From positions 1-35,025 of the forward strand of contig PFCG01000030.1 of assembly GCA_002773095.1 (NCBI GenBank): a stretch of 35,025 bases of DNA, written 5' to 3'. Positions 17,470 to 24,035 of the stretch are shown in pieces (within the stretch, counting starts at the first letter, position 1; every line of letters begins with the position of its first letter). Origin of the DNA: Candidatus Moranbacteria bacterium CG10_big_fil_rev_8_21_14_0_10_35_21. Lineage in GTDB: Bacteria; Patescibacteriota; Minisyncoccia; Moranbacterales; UBA2206. The position numbers were made by a program, and so were the translations under genes. The notes beneath the pieces are model-generated. The model did no database searches. It saw only the letters and a program-made list of their open reading frames with translations, and had not been told where the DNA came from.

Positions 17470-18121
17470 TCAGCCAAAAAATTTAATCATTCTTGGATCT
17501 CAAGGGGCGGGAAAAGGAACCCAAGCTAAGCTTTTAGCAGAAAAATTTGGGTTAGTTCATTTAGAAATGGGAGAAATTTTACGTAGAACCATAAAATCTC
17601 AGAGTGTTTTAGGCAAAAAATTAGAAAAAATAGTTTATCAAAAGAAAGAATTGGTTCCAGACAAAATGATTATTCGGATTCTTTCTCAAGAAATTAAACA
17701 AGTTTCTTTCAAAAAAGGTTTAATTTTAGACGGTTTTCCCAGAACGGTTGAGCAAACAGAGGAAGGAGAAAGAGTCTTTCAAAAAAATAAAAGAAGCATT
17801 GATAAAGTAATTTATATTCGGCTTTTAGAAAAGGAATCTTTACGGAGAATAGCTAAGCGATTTAATTGTTCCAGTTGTCAAAAAAGTTTGATTCTAGGGC
17901 GGGATATAAAAAAGGCAGAAAGTGCTTGTCCATTTTGCGGAGGCTCTTCGGAAAAAAGAATAGATGATACTCCATCTGGCGCTCGGAAAAGAATAAAAAT
18001 ATTTAAGAAGGAAACGTTACCAGTCATTGACTATTTTCGTCGAAATAAAATATTAGTAGAGGTTAATGGAAAAGGAAGTATTCAAGAAATTTTCCAAAGA
18101 ATTATAAAAAAAATCAAGTAA
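17456..18121 (+). CDS. adk: Adenylate kinase
   Basis: A 221-residue adenylate kinase that interconverts ATP + AMP and 2 ADP. The Walker A loop GSQGAGKGT is at residues 14-22, followed by the AMP-binding EMGEILRR and LDGFPRTVEQ segments. The LID domain carries four Cys (CSSC and CPFC), so it is the zinc-binding long form. The conserved DDTPSGARKRI segment (usually DDxxxxxRxRL) is present. It overlaps secY by 14 bases and is followed immediately by map, as in many bacterial spc operons. Confidence 0.95.
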   Translation: MKDFNQPKNLIILGSQGAGKGTQAKLLAEKFGLVHLEMGEILRRTIKSQSVLGKKLEKIVYQKKELVPDKMIIRILSQEIKQVSFKKGLILDGFPRTVEQTEEGERVFQKNKRSIDKVIYIRLLEKESLRRIAKRFNCSSCQKSLILGRDIKKAESACPFCGGSSEKRIDDTPSGARKRIKIFKKETLPVIDYFRRNKILVEVNGKGSIQEIFQRIIKKIK

Positions 18122-18122
18122 T

Positions 18123-18881
18123 ATGTCTACTGAAAATAACAAAATTAAAATAATGCGTGTAGCCGGAAGAAAGCTAGCGGAGATTATGCAGGAATTGGAG
18201 GAAGAAATACGAGTAGGCTTAAACACGTTGGAATTAGACAAGCTTGCTGAGAAGCTTGTTTTTTCTTCAGGTGGAACGCCAGCTTTTAAAAATTTCGGCC
18301 AAGAAAATCCTTATCCGGCAACTATTTGTGCTTCCATCAATTCAGAAATTGTTCATGGTATTCCTCGGCAAGATAAAATAATTAAAAACGGCGATCTTCT
18401 AAAAATTGATGTTGGGATGAAATACAAAGGTTTTTATGCGGATATGGCTCGTTCATTTATTATCGGACAAGCTAGCCCAGAGGCCAAAAAATTAATGGAA
18501 GTTACCCAACAGTCTTTTTGGGAGGGGATTGAAAATTTGAAAGCCGGAAGGATGCTCAGTGATTATTCTCGGGTGGTTCAAAAATATGTGGAAGATAATG
18601 GCTTTTCGGTGGTTAGAAATCTAGTGGGTCATGGCATTGGAAAGGCCCTTCACGAAGATCCGCAAATTCCCAATTATTTCAACAAAAAATATCCTGATTT
18701 GAAATTAAAAGAAGGGATGACTTTGGCATTTGAACCGATGGTGAACGCTGGGAAATTTGGAACGGTTTTGGATACTAACGATGGATGGACTTTTCGCACT
18801 AAGGATGGAAGTTTATCAGCGCATTATGAAAATACGGTTTTAATTACCAAAGACGGAACAGAAGTTCTTACTAAAATTTAG
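18123..18881 (+). CDS. map: Methionine aminopeptidase, type I
   Basis: A 252-residue type Ia methionine aminopeptidase that removes the N-terminal Met from nascent proteins in the cytoplasm. Metal ligands are visible in order: D in LKIDVGMKYKGF, D in YADMARSF, H in VGHGIGKALHEDP, E in TLAFEPMV and E in HYENTVLIT. The substrate-pocket NFGQENPYPATICASINSEI and VHGIP are conserved. There is no N-terminal zinc-finger extension. It starts one base after adk. After it, the ribosomal operon order stops: the usual infA-rpmJ-rpsM genes are absent. Confidence 0.96.
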   Translation: MSTENNKIKIMRVAGRKLAEIMQELEEEIRVGLNTLELDKLAEKLVFSSGGTPAFKNFGQENPYPATICASINSEIVHGIPRQDKIIKNGDLLKIDVGMKYKGFYADMARSFIIGQASPEAKKLMEVTQQSFWEGIENLKAGRMLSDYSRVVQKYVEDNGFSVVRNLVGHGIGKALHEDPQIPNYFNKKYPDLKLKEGMTLAFEPMVNAGKFGTVLDTNDGWTFRTKDGSLSAHYENTVLITKDGTEVLTKI

Positions 18882-18883
18882 AA

Positions 18884-18940
18884 AATAAAAAATCCCCCTT
18901 GGATAAATTAAGTCATATTAAACTTAATCATCCAAGAGGG
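18884..18940 (-). terminator. Terminator of the minus-strand small membrane protein gene
   Basis: A long hairpin (CTTGGAT/ATCCAAG core with CCC/GGG flanks and an inner TTAAGT/ACTTAA stem) at 18896-18940. On the minus strand it is followed by the T-run complementary to 18884-18893. There is no T-run on the plus-strand side, so it mainly serves the minus-strand gene; it also lies 12 bases after map. Confidence 0.65.
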
Positions 18941-18954
18941 AATCTCAGAGGCTA

Positions 18955-19149
18955 TTAATTTATAAAATGATATCGTTGCCTCTTTAAAATCTTTCTTGTT
19001 TTTTTTAGTCTCATTTGGGCAATGATTTGCCCGATGAAACAATTTGAAACATTATTTTTTACTTTATCAAAATCAAACTTAATCTCTGCTATACTAGCAA
19101 CCAGTAAAACAACAGATAGAAATGCGATCCAAAGCAATAATTCAAACAT
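18955..19149 (-). CDS. Small single-span membrane protein of unknown function
   Basis: A 64-residue product on the minus strand. Residues 3-22 (LLLWIAFLSVVLLVASIA, roughly) form a clear membrane segment, and the rest is basic (ends KKTRKILKRQRYHFIN), so the C-terminus is expected to face the cytoplasm. I recognise no family. The case for a real gene rests on signals: a near-consensus promoter, a GGAGG Shine-Dalgarno six bases before the ATG (plus coordinates 19156-19160), and a terminator 14 bases after the stop. It is the only gene between map and ruvX and the only one here with such a textbook expression cassette. Confidence 0.7.
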   Translation of the reverse strand: MFELLLWIAFLSVVLLVASIAEIKFDFDKVKNNVSNCFIGQIIAQMRLKKTRKILKRQRYHFIN

Positions 19150-19204
19150 ATTTATCCTCCATATATTAATTTTTTAAAAAACATGCAAACACTACCAATA
19201 TACT

Positions 19205-19233
19205 ATTTTATCATAAAAAAACCTTTATGTCAA
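19205..19233 (-). promoter_or_regulatory. Near-consensus promoter of the minus-strand small membrane protein
   Basis: On the minus strand: TTGACA (complement of 19228-19233), a 17-base spacer, and TAAAAT (complement of 19205-19210) preceded by TG, an extended -10. The -35 box overlaps the first codons of ruvX on the other strand. Confidence 0.78.
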
Positions 19234-19652
19234 TACCTAGTCAAAATTCGGCTGAAATAAGCCACGTTCTGGGGGTAGATTTTGGACAAGCCAAGATCGG
19301 CTTAGCTTTGGCCGATATGGAGACCAAAATCGCTTTTGCCCATAAAACTCTGGAAAATAAAGCTAATATTTTCCAAAAGCTATCAGAAATTGTGCAGAAT
19401 AAAAAAGTGGAGAAAATAATCGTGGGTATGCCTATCCATAAAGCTTCTGATGATACAGCCAAGACGGTGCGTGAGTTTATTCATAAACTAAAAGAAGAAA
19501 TAAAAATTCCAGTAGAATTGCAAAATGAAATGTTCACTACTAAAATGGCGGAAGAAAATCTTAAAGAATCTGGAGCAAAAAAGATTAAAAATTTTGATGA
19601 TCAAGAAGCGGCTCGGATAATCTTACAAAGTTGGTTAGAAGAAAATTATTAA
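19227..19652 (+). CDS. ruvX: Putative pre-16S rRNA nuclease, YqgF/RuvX family
   Basis: A 141-residue RNase H-fold protein of the YqgF/RuvX family, implicated in pre-16S rRNA 5' end processing. Catalytic acidic residues fall in GVDFGQAKIGLA, in the strand KIIVGMPIH and in the C-terminal NFDDQEAARIILQ. Length is normal. The start ATG overlaps a divergent promoter. A slightly shorter start cannot be excluded because the first 13 residues are not conserved. A short spacer with a promoter separates it from the glycosyltransferase gene. Confidence 0.9.
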   Translation: MSIPSQNSAEISHVLGVDFGQAKIGLALADMETKIAFAHKTLENKANIFQKLSEIVQNKKVEKIIVGMPIHKASDDTAKTVREFIHKLKEEIKIPVELQNEMFTTKMAEENLKESGAKKIKNFDDQEAARIILQSWLEENY

Positions 19653-19673
19653 ATCTTCCCCAGTCAAATTGTG

Positions 19674-19682
19674 TGGTATAAT
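19674..19682 (+). promoter_or_regulatory. Extended -10 promoter for the glycosyltransferase gene
   Basis: TGGTATAAT is an extended -10 element without a good -35. The same TGTGGTATAAT string occurs at 26787-26797 before the hydrogenase small subunit gene, which supports both. Confidence 0.45.
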
Positions 19683-19710
19683 AAAGTTAACTAAATATTA
19701 AGTTAAACAA

Positions 19711-20469
19711 ATGGAAACCAGTCCATATCTTTCAGTTATCATCCCTTCCTATAAAGAAGGTCAGCGTATTGGGCGCAATCTCTTGCAAATTGAAGAATAT
19801 TTAAGCTCCAAAAATTATACCTATGAAGTTTTGGTGGTAGTGGACGGCTCACCAGATAATACGGCTGAAGTGGCACGCAGTTTTTCGGATAAAGTGAAAA
19901 ATTTGCGGGTAATTGATAACCCGGAAAATCACGGCAAAGGCTATGTGGTTCGCCAAGGACTTTTGGAATCTCACGGAGAATATCGTCTTTTTTTGGATGC
20001 CGACGGTTCCACTTCCATAAATCATCTGGATTCATTTTTTCCGGAATTTAAAAATGGTTTTGACGTGGTTCTTGGATCGCGGGATATTCAAGGCGCCTAT
20101 GTTCAAGTTCATCAGCCGAAATATCGGGAAGTTATGGGAGATATGGGCAATTGGTTGATTAGAATTGTTTTGGGGCTGTGGATTTTTCCAGATACGCAAT
20201 GCGGTTTCAAAATGCTGAACGCACGAGCGGCTCAAGCAGTAGCTAGTAGGATGGTAGTGGATCGTTTCGGTTTTGATTTTGAGTTGATAATTTTGGCTAA
20301 AAAATTAGGTTTTAAAATTAAACAAATGCCGGTGAGATGGTTGAATGAAGAAGGCTCTACGGTGAGCGGGCTCACCGGACCGAATGGATTCATTCAAGTG
20401 ATAGTAGATTTATTCAAAACCAAAGGCAGATTAATTACCGGAAAATATAATATTCACCCAGTTAAATAA
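19711..20469 (+). CDS. Family 2 glycosyltransferase, dolichyl-phosphate glucosyltransferase-like
   Basis: A 252-residue GT2 protein that should transfer a sugar from a nucleotide donor to a polyprenyl phosphate. The GT-A fold begins YLSVIIPSYKEGQRIGRNL, followed by VVVDGSPDNTAEVA (nucleotide binding), the FLDADGSTS metal-binding site and the conserved DTQCGFKMLN. These features resemble the ALG5/DPM-like branch. There is no membrane domain, so it would work at the inner face of the membrane. The last residues, NIHPVK, are encoded by the left arm of a palindromic repeat that also provides the stop codon, so the original C-terminus may have differed. Confidence 0.88.
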   Translation: METSPYLSVIIPSYKEGQRIGRNLLQIEEYLSSKNYTYEVLVVVDGSPDNTAEVARSFSDKVKNLRVIDNPENHGKGYVVRQGLLESHGEYRLFLDADGSTSINHLDSFFPEFKNGFDVVLGSRDIQGAYVQVHQPKYREVMGDMGNWLIRIVLGLWIFPDTQCGFKMLNARAAQAVASRMVVDRFGFDFELIILAKKLGFKIKQMPVRWLNEEGSTVSGLTGPNGFIQVIVDLFKTKGRLITGKYNIHPVK

Positions 20470-20511
20470 TTTCGCTTTACGAAATTATGCCTAGGGCGTA
20501 TTTAACAGGGT
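20456..20511. repeat. Palindromic element overlapping the 3' end of the glycosyltransferase gene
   Basis: The outer arms 20456-20468 and 20499-20511 pair with one mismatch (ACCCAGTTAAATA/TATTTAACAGGGT). Inside is a perfect nine-base stem, 20466-20474 with 20480-20488. The left arm encodes the C-terminal His-Pro-Val-Lys and stop, the same residues that begin the insert in tpiA. Confidence 0.75.
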
Positions 20512-20538
20512 AAAGAAAAAAGATTAAAATAAAAAACC

Positions 20539-20595
20539 ACCCCAGTTAAATCCCCGCCGTTGCGGGTGATCAATACTCGAGCAATTTAACGGGGT
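20539..20595. repeat. Palindromic element upstream of galT
   Basis: The arms ACCCCAGTTAAAT (20539-20551) and ATTTAACGGGGT (20584-20595) pair with a one-base bulge, with GC-rich sequence between. It belongs to the same family as the copies at 20456, 22495 and 25338, and it lies 13 bases before galT. Confidence 0.75.
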
Positions 20596-20608
20596 AAAAA
20601 AACAGGAG

Positions 20609-21634
20609 ATGGAAAATAAAAAAACAATCAAATATGCTAAAGCTGTTTCCGAATTAAGGCAGGATGTAGTGACTGGAGATTGGGTAATTATTGCTACTGG
20701 ACGAGCCAAGCGACCTGAAGAGTTCGCGGAAGAAGAAAAGGAGACGATTAAAGAAGATTCTGAAAAGAAATGTTTTTTTTGTTTTCCAGAAATGACCGGA
20801 CAAGAGGAAGATGTTTTGATTTACCAAGACGAAGAAGGTAGTTGGAGCTTGAGAGTTTTTCCTAATAAATATCCGGCAGTTTCTCGTACTCGTGAAGTGA
20901 AACATATGGAAGAAGGTCCGTATTTTGCTATGGACGGCGTCGGTTATCATGAAATAATTGTGACGCGCGATCATAAGCGCCAAATTGCTCTAATGGAAAA
21001 AGAAGCGGTGGCGGAAGTTATAGACGCCTATCAAGAGAGATATATTGATTTGATGAATAAAAAGAGTGTCAAATATGTAGATATTTTTCACAATCACGGT
21101 TCCAAAGCTGGTGCTTCTATTCCTCATCCACATTCCCAACTAATGGCTATTCCGGTTATTTCTCCTTATGTGCAGTCGGAACTAGACGGAGCGGAAATTT
21201 ATCATCGCTCTAATCAGCATTGTGTTTATTGTTCAATGGTGGAATGGGAAAGAGAAAAAGGAAAAAGAATAATTTTTGAAAATGATAATTTCATCGCCCT
21301 TTGTCCCTTTGCTTCACGAGTGGCTTTTGAAGTTTGGGTTATGCCCAAAAAACACAGTCCTTACTTTGAAAGAATTTCTAGTGAGAATAAGGTTCAACTG
21401 GCCGAGGCTCTGCAAAAAGCCGTTGGAAAAATCTATGGTGCGCTTAATAATCCGGATTATAATTTTTATTTGCACACTGCGCCGTGCGACGGAAAAGATT
21501 ATCCGCATTTTCATTGGCATATTGAAATTCTCCCACGGACTTCTATTTGGGCGGGGTTTGAACTTTCTACTGGGATAGAAGTTTCCACTATCCAGCCGGA
21601 AGTAGCGGCGGAATATCTTCGGAAGCAAGAATAA
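20609..21634 (+). CDS. galT: Galactose-1-phosphate uridylyltransferase (GalT family)
   Basis: A 341-residue nucleotidyltransferase of the HIT superfamily that exchanges UMP between UDP-glucose and hexose 1-phosphate. C55/C58 form the zinc pair. The active site HPH is at 173-175 (H175 the expected uridylylated His) within SIPHPHSQLMAIP. The second-domain segment YPHFHWHIEILPR is typical. The N-terminal SELRQDVVTGDWVIIATGRA confirms the start region. AGGAG touches the ATG with no spacer, so the Shine-Dalgarno is oddly placed. Members of this family can also act as ADP-glucose:phosphate adenylyltransferases, so the exact substrate is open. Confidence 0.9.
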   Translation: MENKKTIKYAKAVSELRQDVVTGDWVIIATGRAKRPEEFAEEEKETIKEDSEKKCFFCFPEMTGQEEDVLIYQDEEGSWSLRVFPNKYPAVSRTREVKHMEEGPYFAMDGVGYHEIIVTRDHKRQIALMEKEAVAEVIDAYQERYIDLMNKKSVKYVDIFHNHGSKAGASIPHPHSQLMAIPVISPYVQSELDGAEIYHRSNQHCVYCSMVEWEREKGKRIIFENDNFIALCPFASRVAFEVWVMPKKHSPYFERISSENKVQLAEALQKAVGKIYGALNNPDYNFYLHTAPCDGKDYPHFHWHIEILPRTSIWAGFELSTGIEVSTIQPEVAAEYLRKQE

Positions 21635-21639
21635 TTTAG

Positions 21640-21712
21640 TTTTTAGTTGGTAGTTTTTAGTTAGTAGTTGATAGTTGATAGGTTTTAGTTAATAGTTTTG
21701 GTTTTTTAGATA
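21640..21712 (+). repeat. Low-complexity TAGTT-rich tandem repeat
   Basis: Irregular tandem copies of TAGTT with variable TTT, GG or GATAG spacers lie between galT and the pilin gene. There is no open frame and no clear hairpin. Confidence 0.7.
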
Positions 21713-21737
21713 TTTGGGGTTGATTTCCTTATTTAAT

Positions 21738-22219
21738 ATGAAAAGAAAAGGTTTCACACTTATTGAATTATTAATCTCATTGCTATCATTGGTATTCTAG
21801 CCAGTGTGGTTTTGGTGAGTTTGAGTAGTGCTAAAAGTAAAGCCAGAAATGCTGGCAGAAAGCAAGACGTAGCGTCTTTGATTAAAGCTTTTAAAGCTAT
21901 AAATATCGATACTGGTAGTTATCCGGATACCGGAGATAACTATAAATGTGTTAGTACTGCTTGCATGAGTGTGTCTTCAAGTTATCTTCCTGATAACGGT
22001 GTTTTTGCAAAGAGTCTACTTTCTTATATATCAGCTATTCCAATTGATCCCCAAGATAGTAATCGAACCACTGGCGGATCACAGACCTATGGGTATTTTT
22101 ATAAAGGTGGGGGTGCGCCAATTTTATTTTGGTCATTAGAATATAAAGCAGATTGTTCCCCAGGCATTGTAAATATTTTAGGAGGATCAACAACAAGTTG
22201 TTACTATTTATTTAACTAA
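21738..22219 (+). pseudogene. Type IV pilin-like protein gene with a single-base frameshift
   Basis: The ATG at 21738 begins MKRKGFTLIELLI, the classic type IV prepilin leader (cleavage after G5, F6 methylated, E10 conserved). The frame then runs into TAG within 18 codons. A shift after base 21776 restores the rest of the conserved helix, IAIIGILASVVLVSLSSAKS, and about 120 further residues of a small pseudopilin head with three Cys. Compared with the usual LLIVIAIIGILA, exactly one base (a G before TC at 21777) is missing. This is either a real frameshift, with loss of function or phase variation, or a sequencing error. Pili of this type give DNA uptake or attachment in related bacteria. Confidence 0.85.
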
Positions 22220-22235
22220 GCACTAAATATCTAAA

Positions 22236-22264
22236 TTGCCCCTTAGGGCTTTTTTTGTTATAAT
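22236..22264 (+). promoter_or_regulatory. Promoter for tpiA-fba
   Basis: TTGCCC (22236-22241), a 17-base spacer and TATAAT (22259-22264) with TG one base upstream. It lies 50 bases before the tpiA ATG and overlaps the pilin terminator hairpin. Confidence 0.55.
22238..22256 (+). terminator. Short terminator after the pilin gene
   Basis: A GCCC-CTTA-GGGC hairpin is followed by a T-run (TTTTTTT). The stem is only four base pairs, so it may be weak. Confidence 0.5.
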
Positions 22265-22313
22265 TTGAATATATGCCATCCTGCGGGTGGTCATTCGTAG
22301 AAACAATAAAATT

Positions 22314-23126
22314 ATGAAAAGATTAATTATAGGAAATTTAAAGATGCACTTGTTATCTCCAATTGAAAGAGATCGGTATTTAGATACCTTAGAAAAAGAA
22401 TTAAAGGGGAAGAAGTTTCCTAATGCAGAAGTTGTTATTTGCCCGCCTTTTGTGCATCTGGAGGCTTTTAAAAAAAGATTGGGTAAAAAAATTCACCCTG
22501 TTAAATCCCCGACAAGTCGGGGTGCGCAGCAATCTAACAGGGTAAAATTGGGAGCCCAAAATGTTTTTTCGGAAAATAAAGGATCGTTTACTGGAGAAGT
22601 TTCTCCGATGATGCTCAAAAATCTGGGATGTGAATATGTGATTCTTGGTCACAGTGAAAGAAGAAAATATTTTTCTGAAACGGATGAAGAAGTAAATCGA
22701 AAATCTTTGGGTTGTCTAAAAAACGGGCTAAAGCCAATTATTTGCATTGGTGAAACCGGAATAGAAAGAGAAATGGGAGAAACGCATAAAATAATCACCA
22801 GACAAGTGAAGGAGGCTCTAAAAAATGTTTCTAGAACTAAGGCTGAGGAGTTAGTTTTGGCCTATGAGCCAGTTTGGGCAGTAGGCAGTGATAATGTTCC
22901 GGAATCCAATGAAACCTTAAGTGCTAAACTTTTGATTAAGAAAATAATTACTGGAATGTTTGGAAAAAAATATGCGGAAAAAGTGAGGATAATTTATGGT
23001 GGAAGCGTGAGTGTTAAATCGACCAAGGAAACCTGCGTAGATCCAGAAATGGACGGAGCCTTAATTGGACGGGATTCGTTAGTACCATATGAGTTTATAA
23101 AAATAGTGGAAATAATTAATAACTAA
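22314..23126 (+). CDS. tpiA: Triosephosphate isomerase with an in-frame palindrome-derived insert
   Basis: A 270-residue triosephosphate isomerase (dihydroxyacetone phosphate to glyceraldehyde 3-phosphate). The start is the ATG giving MKRLIIGNLKMHL, where N8 and K10 match the catalytic Asn and Lys. The catalytic His is in ILGHSERRKYF, the catalytic Glu in AYEPVWAVG and the phosphate loop in IIYGGSV. Residues 60-77 (IHPVKSPTSRGAQQSNRV) are extra relative to the family and coincide with a palindromic element; without them the length is the usual 253. The insert falls just before KLGAQNVF, between structural elements, so activity may survive. It is followed by fba after three bases. Confidence 0.95.
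   Translation: MKRLIIGNLKMHLLSPIERDRYLDTLEKELKGKKFPNAEVVICPPFVHLEAFKKRLGKKIHPVKSPTSRGAQQSNRVKLGAQNVFSENKGSFTGEVSPMMLKNLGCEYVILGHSERRKYFSETDEEVNRKSLGCLKNGLKPIICIGETGIEREMGETHKIITRQVKEALKNVSRTKAEELVLAYEPVWAVGSDNVPESNETLSAKLLIKKIITGMFGKKYAEKVRIIYGGSVSVKSTKETCVDPEMDGALIGRDSLVPYEFIKIVEIINN
22495..22543. repeat. Palindromic element inside the tpiA coding sequence
   Basis: The outer arms ACCCTGTTA (22495-22503) and TAACAGGGT (22535-22543) pair perfectly. They enclose a perfect hairpin, CCCCGAC(22507-22513)/GTCGGGG(22516-22522). The element keeps the reading frame and adds about 17 codons. Confidence 0.85.
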
Positions 23127-23129
23127 TTT

Positions 23130-23993
23130 ATGATAACACCAGTCAAAGAAATTTTAGAAAGAGCTCGAAAAGGCGGTTATGCCGTCGGAGCTTTTAATAC
23201 AGTTAATTTGGAAACTACTCGCGCCATTGTGGAAGCGGCTTTAGAAATGGGCTCGCCAGTGATTATCCAAATGACGGAAAAAACTATGGAATATGGAGGC
23301 GGAAGAGGAATGTATCAGTTAGTCAAAAACGACGCCGAATTTTATGCTCCATCCATTCCCATTGGAATTCATTTGGATCATGGACATAGTTTTGAAATAG
23401 TTGAGCGAGCGGCCGAGATTGGCTATAATTCGGTTATGTATGACGGTTCCAGAAAAAGTTTTGAAGATAATTTAGAAACGACTAAAAAAATTACCCAATT
23501 TTGTCACGATAAAGAGATTTCAGTTCAAGCTGAGTTAGGCAGTGTGCCTTATTTGGGAGAAGTTAATGTAGGGGAAATAGATTGGGATAAATATATGACC
23601 GATCCGGTTCAAGCGGAAAAATTTGTGGCGGAAACCGAAATAGATTCTTTGGCTGTAGCTATTGGTAATGCCCATGGCTTTGTTAAGGAACGAAGTGAAC
23701 CAGATTATGAAAGGCTAGAAAAAATCAATCAAGCGGTTAATATTCCTTTAATTCTTCATGGAGCTTCCGATTGGGAAAACGGTAGAGTATCGGAAGTGAT
23801 TAAAAGAGGTATCACTTGCTTTAATGTTGATACGGCGCTTCGATTGGCTTTTGTTAATAATTTAATAAAATCGGTTCGGGAACAAGAGAATGTTTCTTTT
23901 GATGTTCGAAAACTTTTGGGAGATGCACGCGAAGCAGTGAAAAAAACCGTCAAAGAAAAAATAAAAATCTTTGGGAGTGAAGGTAAGGCTTAA
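23130..23993 (+). CDS. fba: Class II fructose-bisphosphate aldolase
   Basis: A 287-residue zinc-dependent aldolase that splits fructose 1,6-bisphosphate. The catalytic Asp and zinc His are in HLDHGHSFE (D83, H84), QAELG follows, a second zinc His lies in GNAHG and a third in LILHGAS. The usual GGSG after the last His is ASDW here, a mild deviation. The terminal region FNVDTALRLAF is standard. Related class II enzymes act on tagatose bisphosphate, so the sugar specificity is not certain. It follows tpiA directly, and the hydrogenase maturation genes start 42 bases later. Confidence 0.92.
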   Translation: MITPVKEILERARKGGYAVGAFNTVNLETTRAIVEAALEMGSPVIIQMTEKTMEYGGGRGMYQLVKNDAEFYAPSIPIGIHLDHGHSFEIVERAAEIGYNSVMYDGSRKSFEDNLETTKKITQFCHDKEISVQAELGSVPYLGEVNVGEIDWDKYMTDPVQAEKFVAETEIDSLAVAIGNAHGFVKERSEPDYERLEKINQAVNIPLILHGASDWENGRVSEVIKRGITCFNVDTALRLAFVNNLIKSVREQENVSFDVRKLLGDAREAVKKTVKEKIKIFGSEGKA

Positions 23994-24035
23994 CTTTCCA
24001 TATTTTATCCCAGCGCTAATTCCAACATAAAATAC

